This document shows, one piece after another, positions 1-9,530 of a stretch of 64,000 nucleotides of DNA; position 1 is the stretch's first letter, and each line of letters starts with the position of its first letter. Source of the stretch: Henricia sp. BOLD:AAB3569 (taxonomy: Eukaryota; Echinodermata; Asteroidea; Spinulosida; Echinasteridae); NCBI GenBank assembly GCA_037783545.1, contig JBBELK010000011.1, positions 1,652,068 to 1,716,067 on the forward strand, given 5' to 3'. Below the pieces are notes generated by a model. The model was not told the origin of the DNA. It ran no database searches and worked only from the letters and a program-made list of their open reading frames with translations. A program made the translations under genes and the position numbers.

Positions 1-103
1 TTTCGTTGTATAGGGTTTTGTGTATCGGATTCATGTGAACGTTCAACTAGAACTATTTTTGTGCACAATTTAACACTTTAACATAAAAAGCATACCGGTA
101 TAT
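1..103. other. Left flank of MITE insertion; lectin-unit spacer
   Basis: No gene is seen. This sequence matches 11080-11180 closely and is part of the duplicated spacer downstream (3') of the type-A lectin genes. In the 11.1-kb copy it runs straight on into the sequence found here only after position 1618, so it is the left flank of an insertion. Confidence 0.7.
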
Positions 104-1618
104 ATAAAGGTGTAAAACACATGTATGATTGGTACATTGAAAAATCAGAAATGTTCACAGATTTACACATAACTTACACAATATAAACATGATGACGGTA
201 GAAAACTTCCCCTGAAATAGTTTTGTCTAAAGTGCTATAGTCTTTGAGAAATGAGTAAAACCATTAATTTTCGTCTCATGAGACGAACATTATTTTTTCA
301 AATGATGTCGATCACTTCGGCCCAAAACCACTTTGCCCTGGACCACTTTGCCCAAACGCCACTTTGCCCAAAAGCCACTTTGCCCAAAAGCCACTTTGCC
401 CAAACTCCACTTTGCCCAAACTCCACTTTGCCCAAATGCCACTTTGCCCAAACGCCACTTTGCCCAAACGCCACTTTGCCCAAACGCCACTTTGCCCAAA
501 CGCCACTTTGCCCAAACGCCACTTTGCCCAAAAGCCACTTTGCCCAAAAGCCACTTTGCCCAAACGCCACTTTGCCCAAACGCCACTTTGCCCAAACGCC
601 ACTTTGCCCAAAAGCCACTTTGCCCAAAAGCCACTTTGCCCAAAAGCCACTTTGCCCAAACTCCACTTTGCCCAAACTCCACTTTGCCCAAACTCCACTT
701 TGCCCAAACGCCACTTTGCCCAAACTCCACTTTGCCCAAACTCCACTTTGCCCAAACTCCACTTTGCCCAAACTCCACTTTGCCCAAACGCCACTTTGCC
801 CAAACACCACTTTGCCCAAACACCACTTTGCCCAAACGCCACTTTGCCCAAACGCCACTTTGCCCAAACGCCACTTTGCCCAAACGCCACTTTGCCCAAA
901 CTCCACTTTGCCCAAACTCCACTTTGCCCAAACTCCACTTTGCCCAAACTCCACTTTGCCCAAACGCCACTTTGCCCAAACGCCACTTTGCCCAAACGCC
1001 ACTTTGCCCAAACTCCACTTTGCCCAAACTCCACTTTGCCCAAACTCCACTTTGCCCAAACTCCACTTTGCCCAAACGCCACTTTGCCCAAACTCCACTT
1101 TGCCCAAACGCCACTTTGCCCAAACTCCACTTTGCCCAAACTCCACTTTGCCCAAACTCCACTTTGCCCAAACGCCACTTTGCCCAAACGCCACTTTGCC
1201 CAAACTCCACTTTGCCCAAACGCCACTTTGCCCAAACTCCACTTTGCCCAAACTCCACTTTGCCCAAACTCCACTTTGCCCAAACTCCACTTTGCCCAAA
1301 AGCCACTTTGCCCAAACGCCACTTTGCCCAAACGCCACTTTGCCCAAACTCCACTTTGCCCAAACGCCACTTTGCCCAAACGCCACTTTGCCCAAACGCC
1401 ACTTCGCCCAAACGCCACTTCGCCCAAAAACCGGTTCAAGGTGAAGTAGTTTTGGTGCGAAGTGACTGTAAAGCTTTCGGGAGAATAACGACGCAGTTTT
1501 TGACTGTTTTTCTCAAAGGTTAGATGAAGTACGGAGACTTTTAATTATGCATACCTTCAATTACACAGGGAGGTTAAACTATTTGTGACTGTTTACCAAT
1601 CATGTATACTACCTTTAA
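104..1618 (+). mobile_element. TTAA-flanked MITE expanded by a minisatellite
   Basis: A non-autonomous DNA element. The right end at 1590-1618 reads inward as TTAAAGGTAGTATACATGAT; the left end at 104-130 is a diverged inverted copy. Two short relatives, 30300-30656 and 36000-36341, have the same ends and subterminal sequence in the opposite orientation, each bounded by TTAA. The paralogous locus at 11185-11188 holds one TTAA and no element, which identifies this as an insertion. The interior is almost wholly replaced by a 16-bp tandem array (313-1432). No transposase is encoded. TTAA targets are typical of piggyBac-type transposases, so mobilisation by one is an inference. Confidence 0.8.
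313..1432 (+). repeat. 16-bp minisatellite, about 70 units
   Basis: Tandem array with consensus CACTTTGCCCAAACGC. The main variant position follows CCCAAA, where CGC, CTC, AGC, CAC and TGC forms are mixed. Both edges keep a CACTTCGCCC form (first unit 313-322, last units from 1401), matching single units in related MITEs. The 16-mer has no stop codon in any of the six frames and its period is not a multiple of three, so long open frames appear in every frame. These are almost certainly not genes. Confidence 0.95.
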
Positions 1619-2210
1619 GCAACTTTTTCACACAAATTTACAGAACGTCCATCTCAGCAACCACTTTGTCCCTGTGCATTAGTTATAAATTAGCACTGTG
1701 TTTCCGCTCACATTTAAATAAGAAAACCTGTCCCCGACATGGTCAATTGTGCAAAGGTTCTATACTACTGTTGTAGATTTACATTTATATATCATTGATA
1801 CATATCATTACAAACTGTACAAGTTGAAAGCAATGAATATATACACATAGCAGTTTTTAAATTTAAGTTGCTCCCAAATTATATTGCCATGTCTTTCCAA
1901 TACAAAGTCAAACACACGGTTTTTCTTAGTCAGTACAGCCAGTCCAAAAATTTGAAACTACTTAAATCATCCACTATGGCGCGCTGCTCATAGCAGCTTG
2001 AAAAATGTCTACTTCTGGTTGGAAAGCCGCTGCCAGCTATTTGCTGGAACATAAACAAACCCAGCCTTCGTTTCATGCCACATACCTTGAAAAGTTCCAT
2101 AGTTATAAGTCAAATTCACAATTCGGTTCTCTACATGTTAGCTTGTGTCTGCCATGTTCAAGTAATGCTCCAACACAAATGATCATAGACAATCCCGAAC
2201 ATCATGTTGT
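1619..2210. other. 3' flank of type-A lectin unit
   Basis: Non-coding sequence shared with 6401-6998 and, in part, 11189-11988. It lies downstream of the minus-strand lectin at 2211-2747. A short plus-strand open frame starting at 2005 recurs in all three copies, but it runs antisense into the lectin 3' end, and its conservation is explained by the duplication. Confidence 0.7.
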
Positions 2211-2747
2211 CTACTCGAAATGGCATTCATTGTTTTCAGTGATGGTGCAGCATTTTAGACAAGTAGCTTCCTTTTCACACATTTAATAAAAAGGTTGGTC
2301 ACCGAAATCGAACCAAAGACCAAGCCCATCATTTACGAAACATGCAAAGTAGGCATCACTCAGAGTAGAGAGTGGATAGTTATTTGGTTGCTTGTTACCC
2401 CAGTTGCGATATCCCTTTCCGGCCTCCTCGTCCTCGCCACAGACCCATATCCCCTCCTCGTCTTGATCAGTACAATCGATCCACAGACGGCTCTTTACAT
2501 CTGAAGCTGCACAAAGCTGAACCATAAATTGGGTCTCCATGTCTGAACTAGGTACTGCCATGCGAGCTCCAAAGCTGCGACACCATTCATGGGCATCTCC
2601 CCACAGCATGGGTTTTTCTGTCATCCTATAGCAAGACCGATTCCACCCCACCCATCCTGGAGGGCAGCGTTCGATACTAGCAACTTGTCGCGAGATAAAA
2701 CTTAGCAAAACAATCACGGCAAACACGTTTTGCCTAACACCTGGCAT
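2211..2747 (-). pseudogene. C-type lectin with premature stop (unit A1)
   Basis: The frame starts at the ATG at 2745-2747, with a hydrophobic signal peptide (residues about 1-24) and then a long-form C-type lectin domain with CPPGW, WIDC, QPN and a WFDFGDQPFY segment. A TAA at 2283-2285 replaces the serine codon (TCA) found in the other copies. This removes the last domain cysteine (MCEK) and the cysteine-rich tail. Beyond the stop the reading frame remains open and homologous down to the usual TAG at 2211-2213. The loss therefore looks recent and rests on a single base change. The product, if made, would be 154 residues and lack a core disulfide. Confidence 0.85.
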
Positions 2748-3539
2748 TATACAGTTATGAAAACAAACTTAGTCTTTTGAGTAAAAGAGTTATAAATTTG
2801 GAGAAATTCAACTGAATATAACAGTAGATTTCTGCAGTCCTCAACCGTCTCCAAAAATACTCCCGTCTGTACGAACTTCGTTTGTTGTCTGACTGTATCT
2901 AATATTGATGGTCCTTTCTCATGCAGAAAATTAACCACTTTAATTTGCATTTCCCACAATTTGATTGTGTTTTGTACGTGTATATCTTATGTGTTATATT
3001 TGGTGTTATGTTATGTGTGGTTGCTATTGGTTACAGTGGCCGTCATAAATTAATCTTTTACAAATCGAGCTATTAGCTGATTGGTCAGACAGCAGTGAAT
3101 TTGTTTTTCGTTGAATTTTCTCTCTCTCAGGAGATTGCATTTTTTATTGACTCTCTCCCAAAGCTCATCATGTTGATGTTTTTCAGGGGCTTGTGTTGCT
3201 TCACGAAAGAAATGTTTTGTCACTGCCATGAAATGTCAAAATTTTACAGTGTATGTAAAGTCGTACGCAGCCCTCGGCTCGACCCCCTCCTCCCCCCTTC
3301 CTACGCTTTGTAGAACCGTGAAAATGTTGACAACTGCTATTGCATCCAGTGCTACGATGGTGCACACACTAAAGTCGACGTCTGAAATCAAGTCGCTCTT
3401 TAGTAGTTCTGACCGACTGGAACAGTCGATCTTTCGACTTCTGGCGAACCAAGTCGCTCTAAATTGTTTCATACGTCCAACTTAATTCAAATTTCTGGGA
3501 TAATTTAGATCGGCGCGACTCTGGTGCACATTCCCGGAC
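2748..3539. other. 5' flank shared with lectin unit B1
   Basis: Upstream sequence of the lectin at 2211-2747. Positions 2748-3380 are nearly identical to 5077-5712 upstream of the lectin at 4540-5076, so the two genes share a promoter region by duplication or conversion. It contains a conserved minus-strand upstream open frame (2747-2959) whose TAA overlaps the lectin ATG as TAATG. A small inverted-repeat element lies at 3220-3343. No other gene is seen. Confidence 0.6.
3220..3343 (-). repeat. Short MITE-like repeat (GTTGTCAACATTTTCACGG family)
   Basis: About 120 bp, ending in imperfect inverted copies of a TGTCAACATTTTCACGG-like sequence, with a C-rich central tract. Further copies lie at about 5556-5655 (minus), 18245-18345 (plus), 31472-31582 (plus), 47797-47925 (minus) and 49187-49310 (plus), with a fragment near 49340-49395. 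It carries no coding sequence. Confidence 0.65.
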
Positions 3540-3715
3540 ATCACGTTGTCTACTCAAAATGACATTCATTATTTTCAGTGATGGTGCAGCATTTGAATAA
3601 AAAGGTTGGTCACCGAAATCGGCCCAACGACCACGCCCATCATGTCCAAGACATGCAAAGTCGACATCACTCAGAGCAGTGCGTGGCCAGTCATTTGGCT
3701 GGCTGTTACCCCAGT
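3540..3715 (-). pseudogene. C-type lectin fragment (3' third only)
   Basis: Only the distal part of a lectin domain remains, starting at WGNSQPNDW and running through DVDFAC and RGRWADFGDQPFY. Relative to intact copies, about 28 bp that should encode the last domain cysteine and the start of the tail are missing. The join is at a CATTT/CATTG microhomology, after which the frame is shifted. The upstream two thirds of the gene are replaced by unrelated spacer that also occurs at 8699. It is a dead remnant of the cluster. Confidence 0.8.
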
Positions 3716-4539
3716 CAATAGTAATGAGAAAAATATGACACATGGCATAGTATCAAAATCTCAACACCCAAGGGAAAGGTGGGGTGGTCAAAATGTGATC
3801 GGGTCACGCTCCTTTGAAGACAATAAACTGTTTCTATATTTACACAAATCTACATTTAGATCACGAAAAGGTAAAAGCTTACTTTAATTTTTATTTACAA
3901 AGAAGCTACCTCAATCAATGCTACATTTCATCCATAGTTGAGTGGTTGTGATACAGATTCTGTTACATACTTGAAATGGTAACTGTTTCACTGCCCATGA
4001 AAACCAAAGGCGATGTATTTATGTAAATATTGATTCATCCTGGTAGTGAGATAACAAAAATTGAATCAATCTGGTCAACTGGAGAACCGTTTCACAACAC
4101 ATCCAAGTCGCGTCCTCCATCAGCTCCGACTGATTGGCGGGCAGTCACCGGTGTTTGGTGAGAGGGCGGTGTTAATGCCCCCGATGTCCAGACGTCGAGG
4201 AATTTTACGGATGATTGATTTTTACACCAGCGAAAGGTTGTGCCGAAGTCCCCCTCCTCCCTTTGTTAAGAGACTTTTCTGTGCTCCCGTATAAACCATC
4301 TGGTTTCTTTGTCGAAGATAGGTTAGTTTGTTTCACTCTCTCCTTGAGAAGTTCTCACTGTGCTTTGTGTATGATGTTATTGGCATGAAAACCCTTTACT
4401 TGTGGCTTAATCCATAGACTGCGCGGAATGATAACCGAATGAACGCAGCGTAGATTGAACCTGAGATGATTTTGAAAGTCCTCTAGTTTCCTCAATGTCT
4501 TTTCATATTCCTGCACTAGACGGTATTGCTCAAAACTCT
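3716..4539. other. Type-B lectin spacer
   Basis: Non-coding spacer downstream of the lectin at 4540-5076. It is almost identical to 8699-9530, which occupies the same place next to the lectin at 9531-10058. It is part of the roughly 5-kb duplicated unit. No gene is seen. Confidence 0.65.
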
Positions 4540-5076
4540 CTAAAGGCATTCATTTTTAGCATTGATGGTGCAGCATTTCAGACAAGTAGGTTCCTTTTCA
4601 CACATTGAATAAAAAGGTTGGTCACCGTAATCGGACCAAAGACCACGCCCATCAACTTCGAAACATGCAAAGTCGGCATCACTCAGAGCAGAGCGTGGAT
4701 AGTCATTTGGCTGGCCGTAAAACCAGTTGCGATATCCCTTTCCAGCCTCCTCGTCCTCGCCACAGACCCATATCCTCTCCTCGTCTTGGTCAGTGCAATC
4801 GATCCACAGACGGCTCTTTACATCTGAAGCTGCACCAAGTGCAAGCTGAACCATGAATTGGGTCTCCATGTCTGAACTAGGTACTGCCATGCGAGCTCCA
4901 AAGCTGCGACACCATGCATGCACATCTCCCCACAGCATGGGTTTTTCTGTCATCCTATAGCAAGACCGATTCCACCCCACCCATCCTGGAGGGCAGCAAT
5001 CGATACTAGCAACTTGTCGCGAGATAAAACTTAGCAAAACAATCACGGCAAACACGTTTTGCCTAACACCCGGCAT
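4540..5076 (-). CDS. Secreted C-type lectin (unit B1)
   Basis: A 178-residue protein from the ATG at 5074-5076. Residues 1-24 are a signal peptide (VFAVIVLLSF core). A long-form C-type lectin domain follows: CCPPGW (27), SCY (39), WC (56), LWIDC (94), WVC (105), QPN (122-124), FAC (138), LWSDYGD (147) and MCEK (159). QPN is a variant of the EPN/QPD sugar-specificity triplet, and WSD stands at the usual WND position, so calcium-dependent sugar binding is plausible but unproved. Cysteines 94 and 105 form an extra pair within the domain, and the C-terminal tail carries four more. No intron is visible. A likely extracellular pattern-recognition or agglutinating role is inferred from the family. 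Confidence 0.9.
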   Translation of the reverse strand: MPGVRQNVFAVIVLLSFISRQVASIDCCPPGWVGWNRSCYRMTEKPMLWGDVHAWCRSFGARMAVPSSDMETQFMVQLALGAASDVKSRLWIDCTDQDEERIWVCGEDEEAGKGYRNWFYGQPNDYPRSALSDADFACFEVDGRGLWSDYGDQPFYSMCEKEPTCLKCCTINAKNECL

Positions 5077-5713
5077 TATACAAACTTAGTCTTTTGAGGG
5101 AAAGAGTTATAAATTTGGAGAAATTCAACTGAATATAACAGTAGATTTTTGCAGTCCTCAACCGTCTCCAAAAATACTCCAGTCTGTACGAACTTCGTTT
5201 GTGGTTTGACTGTATCTAGTATTGATGGTCCTTTCTCATGCAGAAAATTAACCACTTTAATTTGCATTTCCCACAATTTGATTGTGTTTTGTACGTGTAT
5301 ATCTTATGTGTTATATTTGGTATTATGTTATGTGTGGTTGCTATTGGTTACAGTGGCCGTCATAAATTAATCTTTTACAAATCGAGCTATTAGCTGATTG
5401 GTCAGACAGCAGTGAATTTGTTTTTAGTTGAATTTCCTCCCTCTCAGGAGATTGCATTTTTTATTGACTCTCTCTCAATGCTCATCATTTTGATGTTTTT
5501 CAGGGACTTGTGTTGCTTCACGAAAGAAATTGTTTGTCACTGCCATGAAATGTCAAAATTTTACAGTGTATGTAAAGTCGTACGCAGCCCTCGGCTCGAC
5601 CCCCTCCTCCCCCTTCCTACGTTTTGTAGAACCGTGAAAATGTTGACAACTGCTATTGTGGACTTCATCCAGTGTATCGATGGTGCGCACACTAAAGTCG
5701 ACGTCTGAAATCA
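5077..5713. other. 5' flank of lectin B1 ending at the minisatellite
   Basis: Near-identical to 2748-3380. It includes the conserved upstream minus-strand open frame (5076-5276; 66 residues, three or more substitutions and a 12-bp in-frame indel relative to the other copy) and a short MITE-like repeat at about 5556-5655. At 5710-5714 it changes abruptly from lectin flank to the 16-bp array. Confidence 0.65.
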
Positions 5714-6213
5714 AAAGCCACTTTGCCCAAACGCCACTTTGCCCAAACGCCACTTTGCCCAAACGCCACTTTGCCCAAACGCCACTTTGCCCAAATGCCA
5801 CTTTGCCCAAACGCCACTTTGCCCAAACGCCACTTTGCCCAAACGCCACTTTTCCCAAACGCCACTTTGTCCAAACGCCACTTTGCCCAAAAGCCACTTT
5901 GCCCAAACGCCACTTTGCCCAAACGCCACTTTGCCCAAACTCCACTTTGCCCAAACTCCACTTTGCCCAAACGCCACTTTGCCCAAACTCCACTTTGCCC
6001 AAAATCCACTTTGCCCAAATGCCACTTTGCCCAAATGCCACTTTGCCCAAACGCCACTTTGCCCAAACTCCACTTTGCCCAAACGCCACTTTGCCCAAAC
6101 GCCACTTTGCCCAAACTCCACTTTGCCCAAACGCCACTTTGCCCAAACGCCACTTTGCCCAAACGCCACTTTGCCCAAACGCCACTTCGCCCAAACGCCA
6201 CTTCGCCCAAAAA
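5714..6213 (+). repeat. 16-bp minisatellite, about 31 units
   Basis: Same 16-bp unit and same right boundary as the array at 313-1432. There is no MITE left end: the array begins directly at lectin-flank sequence. All long open frames across it, on both strands, are artefacts of the stop-free unit. Confidence 0.95.
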
Positions 6214-6400
6214 CCGGTTCAAGGTGAAGTAGTTTTGGTGCGAAGTGACTGTAAAGCTTTCGGGAGAATAACGACGCAGTTTTTGACTGTTTTTCTCAAA
6301 AGTTAGATGAAGTACGGAGACTTTAATCATGCATATCTTTAATTACACAGGGAGGTTAAACTATTTGTGACTGTTTACCAATCATGTATACTACCTTTAA
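6214..6400 (+). mobile_element. Right half of the TTAA MITE
   Basis: Nearly identical to 1433-1618, ending in the same terminal inverted repeat and TTAA (6397-6400). With the array it forms a left-truncated copy of the MITE at 104-1618. Confidence 0.8.
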
Positions 6401-6998
6401 GCAACTTTTTCACACAAATTTACACAACGTCCATCTCAGCAACCACTTTGTCCCTGTGCATTAGTTATAAATTACATGTAGCACTGTGTTTCCGCTCACA
6501 TTTAAATAAGAAAACCTGTCCCCGACATGGTCAATTGTGCAAAGGTTCTATACTACTGTTGTAGATTTACATTTATATATCATTGATACATATCATTACA
6601 CACTGTACAAGTTGAAAGCAATGAATATATACACATAGCAGTTTTTAAATTTAAGTTGCTCCCAAATTGTATAGCCATGTCTTTCCAATACAAAGTCAAA
6701 CACATGGTTTTTCTTAGTCAGTACAGCCAGTCCAAAAATTTGAAACTACTTAAATCATCCACTATGGCGCGCTGCTCATAGCAGCTTGAAAAATGTCTAC
6801 TTCTGGTTGGAAAGCCGCTGCCAGCTATTTGCTGGAATATAAACAAACCCAGCCTTCGTTTTATGCCACATACCTTGAAAAGTTCCATAGTTATAAGTCG
6901 AATTCACAGTTCGGTTCTCTACATGTTAGCTTGTGTCTGCCATGTTCAAGTAATGCTCCAACACAAATGATCATAGACAATCCTGAACATCACATTGT
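6401..6998. other. 3' flank of type-A lectin unit, second copy
   Basis: Duplicate of 1619-2210. No gene is supported. Confidence 0.65.
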
Positions 6999-7553
6999 CT
7001 ACTCGAAATGACATTCATTGTTTTCAGTGATGGTGCAGCATTTCGGACAAGTAGCTTTCTTTTCACATATTGAATAAAAAGGTTGGTCACCGTAATCGGC
7101 CCACCGAGGATCACTCGGACCATCACTTCCAAAACATGCAAAGTAGGCATCACTTACATCAGTAAGTACAGGTGGATACCTATTTGGCTGGTCTGCATGC
7201 CAGTTGCGATATCCCTTTCCAGCCTCCTCGTCCTCGCCACAGACCCACATCCCCTCCTCGTCTTGGTCAGTGCAATCGATCCACAGACAGCTCTTTACAT
7301 CTGAAGCTGCACGAAGCTGAAACATGAATTGGGTCTCCATGTTGGAGCTAGGCACTGCCATGCGAGCTCCGAAGCTGCGACACCATCCGTGTACATCTCT
7401 CCACAGCATGGGTTTTTCTGTCATCCTATAGCAAGACCGATTCCATTCTGCCCATCCTGGAGGGCAGTGCTGAGTTGTCGCAGTTTTTTCAAAGGTGGAG
7501 GCTAAAATAGCAGTCACAGCGTACATGTACAAACATTGCCTAAAAATGGCCAT
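6999..7553 (-). CDS. Secreted C-type lectin (unit A2)
   Basis: A 184-residue protein. The frame is open further upstream, but the ATG at 7551-7553 is preferred because it places a signal peptide (MAIFRQCLYMYAVTAILAST) directly before the domain. The domain has QHCPPGW, SCYRM, WC, LWIDCTDQDEEG, WVCGEDEE, QPNRYPP, YFACF, RWADYGD and ICEKKATC, so all core cysteines are present. The tail CCTITENNEC is shared with units A1 and A3. Its signal peptide and 5' flank differ from those of A1 and B1, so its promoter is probably distinct. Confidence 0.88.
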   Translation of the reverse strand: MAIFRQCLYMYAVTAILASTFEKTATTQHCPPGWAEWNRSCYRMTEKPMLWRDVHGWCRSFGARMAVPSSNMETQFMFQLRAASDVKSCLWIDCTDQDEEGMWVCGEDEEAGKGYRNWHADQPNRYPPVLTDVSDAYFACFGSDGPSDPRWADYGDQPFYSICEKKATCPKCCTITENNECHFE

Positions 7554-8698
7554 TATACGATATAGAAGAAACTTATTTTGAGGAGAAAAATACTTCTTCG
7601 TAAATTTGTCATCAACAACTGTTGTCTGCTTGTAACCGTTACTGAAAATAAACCCGAACGGAGTCACCACTGTATGATACCCTACCTAAGAACCTCCGTT
7701 TCTCCTCCCCTCATAATATTATTGGCTGTCTGTAAACGTAGACAGTTTCGCCACAACACCGCGGTGTACGAATTCAAAAACGTCCATGCGTAATTAAACC
7801 TTTTGGATTGTACCGAGGCCATACACGTACGCACCATTGAATTTTAAAATGACTGTACCTCACTTTTGCCCACCCCTTCTCATATTATTACGTAGATACA
7901 TGTAGTTTTGCTGGAATGGTGGAGAGATTGAAAACAACCATGCCTAGTTAGACCCTTTCACTTGTAGCCACGCTTGCAGCCACGTACGCACCATTGAATT
8001 TGTTCCAAATGGCACAAATTGATTTTAAATTCACACACCCTTCTGCTCACAATAATTTGTGCAGTCGTTGAGACGTCCTTGGACAATGTGGCAGTTTTTA
8101 ACTTCCTGTTACGCATGCGCTGCAGTTACAATTAGTGGTGTCTTTTGCGGTTTCTAAAGGCGAGTCGAGGCCGAATCGAGGTGGTGTAAATGCGGCAAAT
8201 GTTCAGTTTTGCGGTGGCAATAAAAATGGTGGGTCTGTATCCACCTTTGTCGGTTCGAGTGTAAGCACGGTGTTATAGTTGTGTAACTTGTTGCTATGGG
8301 TAACGTATATTGACCAAATTGGCTGTAAAAAGGTTGGTTTTTTGTCAGCTTTCCATTGCAATTTACTGTACGTATATTACAAGGTGTTGGAACTTTTACC
8401 GGTGCGTCTAACTTCAATTAGAAATACCTTGGCTTTTAAAAATTTTTTTAATTACTTTTAAAGGAGCGTGACCAGATTTTTTTTTAAGAATTGAATTTCG
8501 TTCTAACCTAACAATCATGTAAATTACCTTCCCAAAATACTACCCATAAGAAGAAAAGGAAATTTGCATTTTGGATGTGGAAGCAAAAATATTGGTATAA
8601 TCACTGCACTGCTTTTAATGTAACTGGATAAATTAGTGTACTAAAACTTTGGTGGATTTCTGGCGATAGATCCTTGGACATACGGATTGAAAGCGTGA
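7554..8698. other. Intergenic, no gene seen
   Basis: Upstream of lectin A2. A short motif (CACGTACGCACCATTGAATT) occurs twice, near 7825 and 7980. No recognisable exon, RNA gene or complete element was found. Confidence 0.5.
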
Positions 8699-9530
8699 AA
8701 TATCAGAATGGTAATGAGGAAAATATGACACATGACATAGTATCAAAATCTCAACACCCAAGGGAAAAGTGGGGTGGTCATCAATGTGATCTGGTCACGC
8801 TCCTTTGAAGACAATAAACTATTTCTATATTTACACAAATCTACATTTAGATCACAAAAAGGTAAAAGCTTACCTTAATTCTTATTTACAAAGAAGCTAC
8901 CTCAATCAATGCTACATTTCATCCATAGTTGAGTGGTTGTGATACAGATTCTGTTACATACTTGAAATGGTAACTTTGTTTCACTGCCCATGAAAACCAA
9001 AGGCGATACAAGTATTCATGTAAATATTGATTCATCCTGGTAGTGAGATAACAAACATTGAATCAATTGGTCAACTAGAGAACCGTTTCACAGCTCATCC
9101 AAGTCGCTTTCTCAGCTCCAACTGATTGGCGGGCAGTCACCGGTGTCTGGTGAGAGGGCGGTGTTAATGCTCCCGATGTCCGGACGTCGAGGAATTTTAC
9201 GGATGATTGATTTTTACACCAGCGAAAGGTTGTGCCGAGGTCCCCCTCCTCCCTTTGTTAAGAGACTTTTCTCTGCTCCCGTATAAACCATCTGGTTTCT
9301 TTGTCGAAGATAGGTCGGTTTGTTTCACTCTCTCCTTGTGAAGTTCTCGCTGTGCTTTGTGTATGATGTTATTGGCGTGAAAACCCTTCACTGGTGGCTT
9401 ATCCATAGACTGCACGGAATGATAACCGAATGAACGCAGCGTAGATTGAACCTGAGATGATTTTGAAAGTCCTCTAGTTTCCTCAATGTGTTTTCATATT
9501 CCTGCACCAGACGGTATGGCTTAAAACTCT
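8699..9530. other. Type-B lectin spacer, second copy
   Basis: Duplicate of 3716-4539 in the same position relative to the following lectin. It differs by scattered substitutions and small indels. Confidence 0.65.

Noticed and set aside
313-1432. CRISPR-like regular repeats
   Set aside because: There are no unique spacers, the period is only 16 bp, and the window is eukaryotic.
251-1523. Very long open frames on both strands over the 16-bp array
   Set aside because: All six frames are open because the repeat unit lacks stops. Frames overlap each other completely and there is no promoter, splice or family evidence. The same applies to 5553-6330.
2005-2286. Plus-strand open frame (start MSTSGWKAAASYLLE) repeated at 6793 and 11783
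   Set aside because: It is antisense to the lectin 3' ends, of varying length between copies, and conserved only as part of the segmental duplication. No family is recognised.
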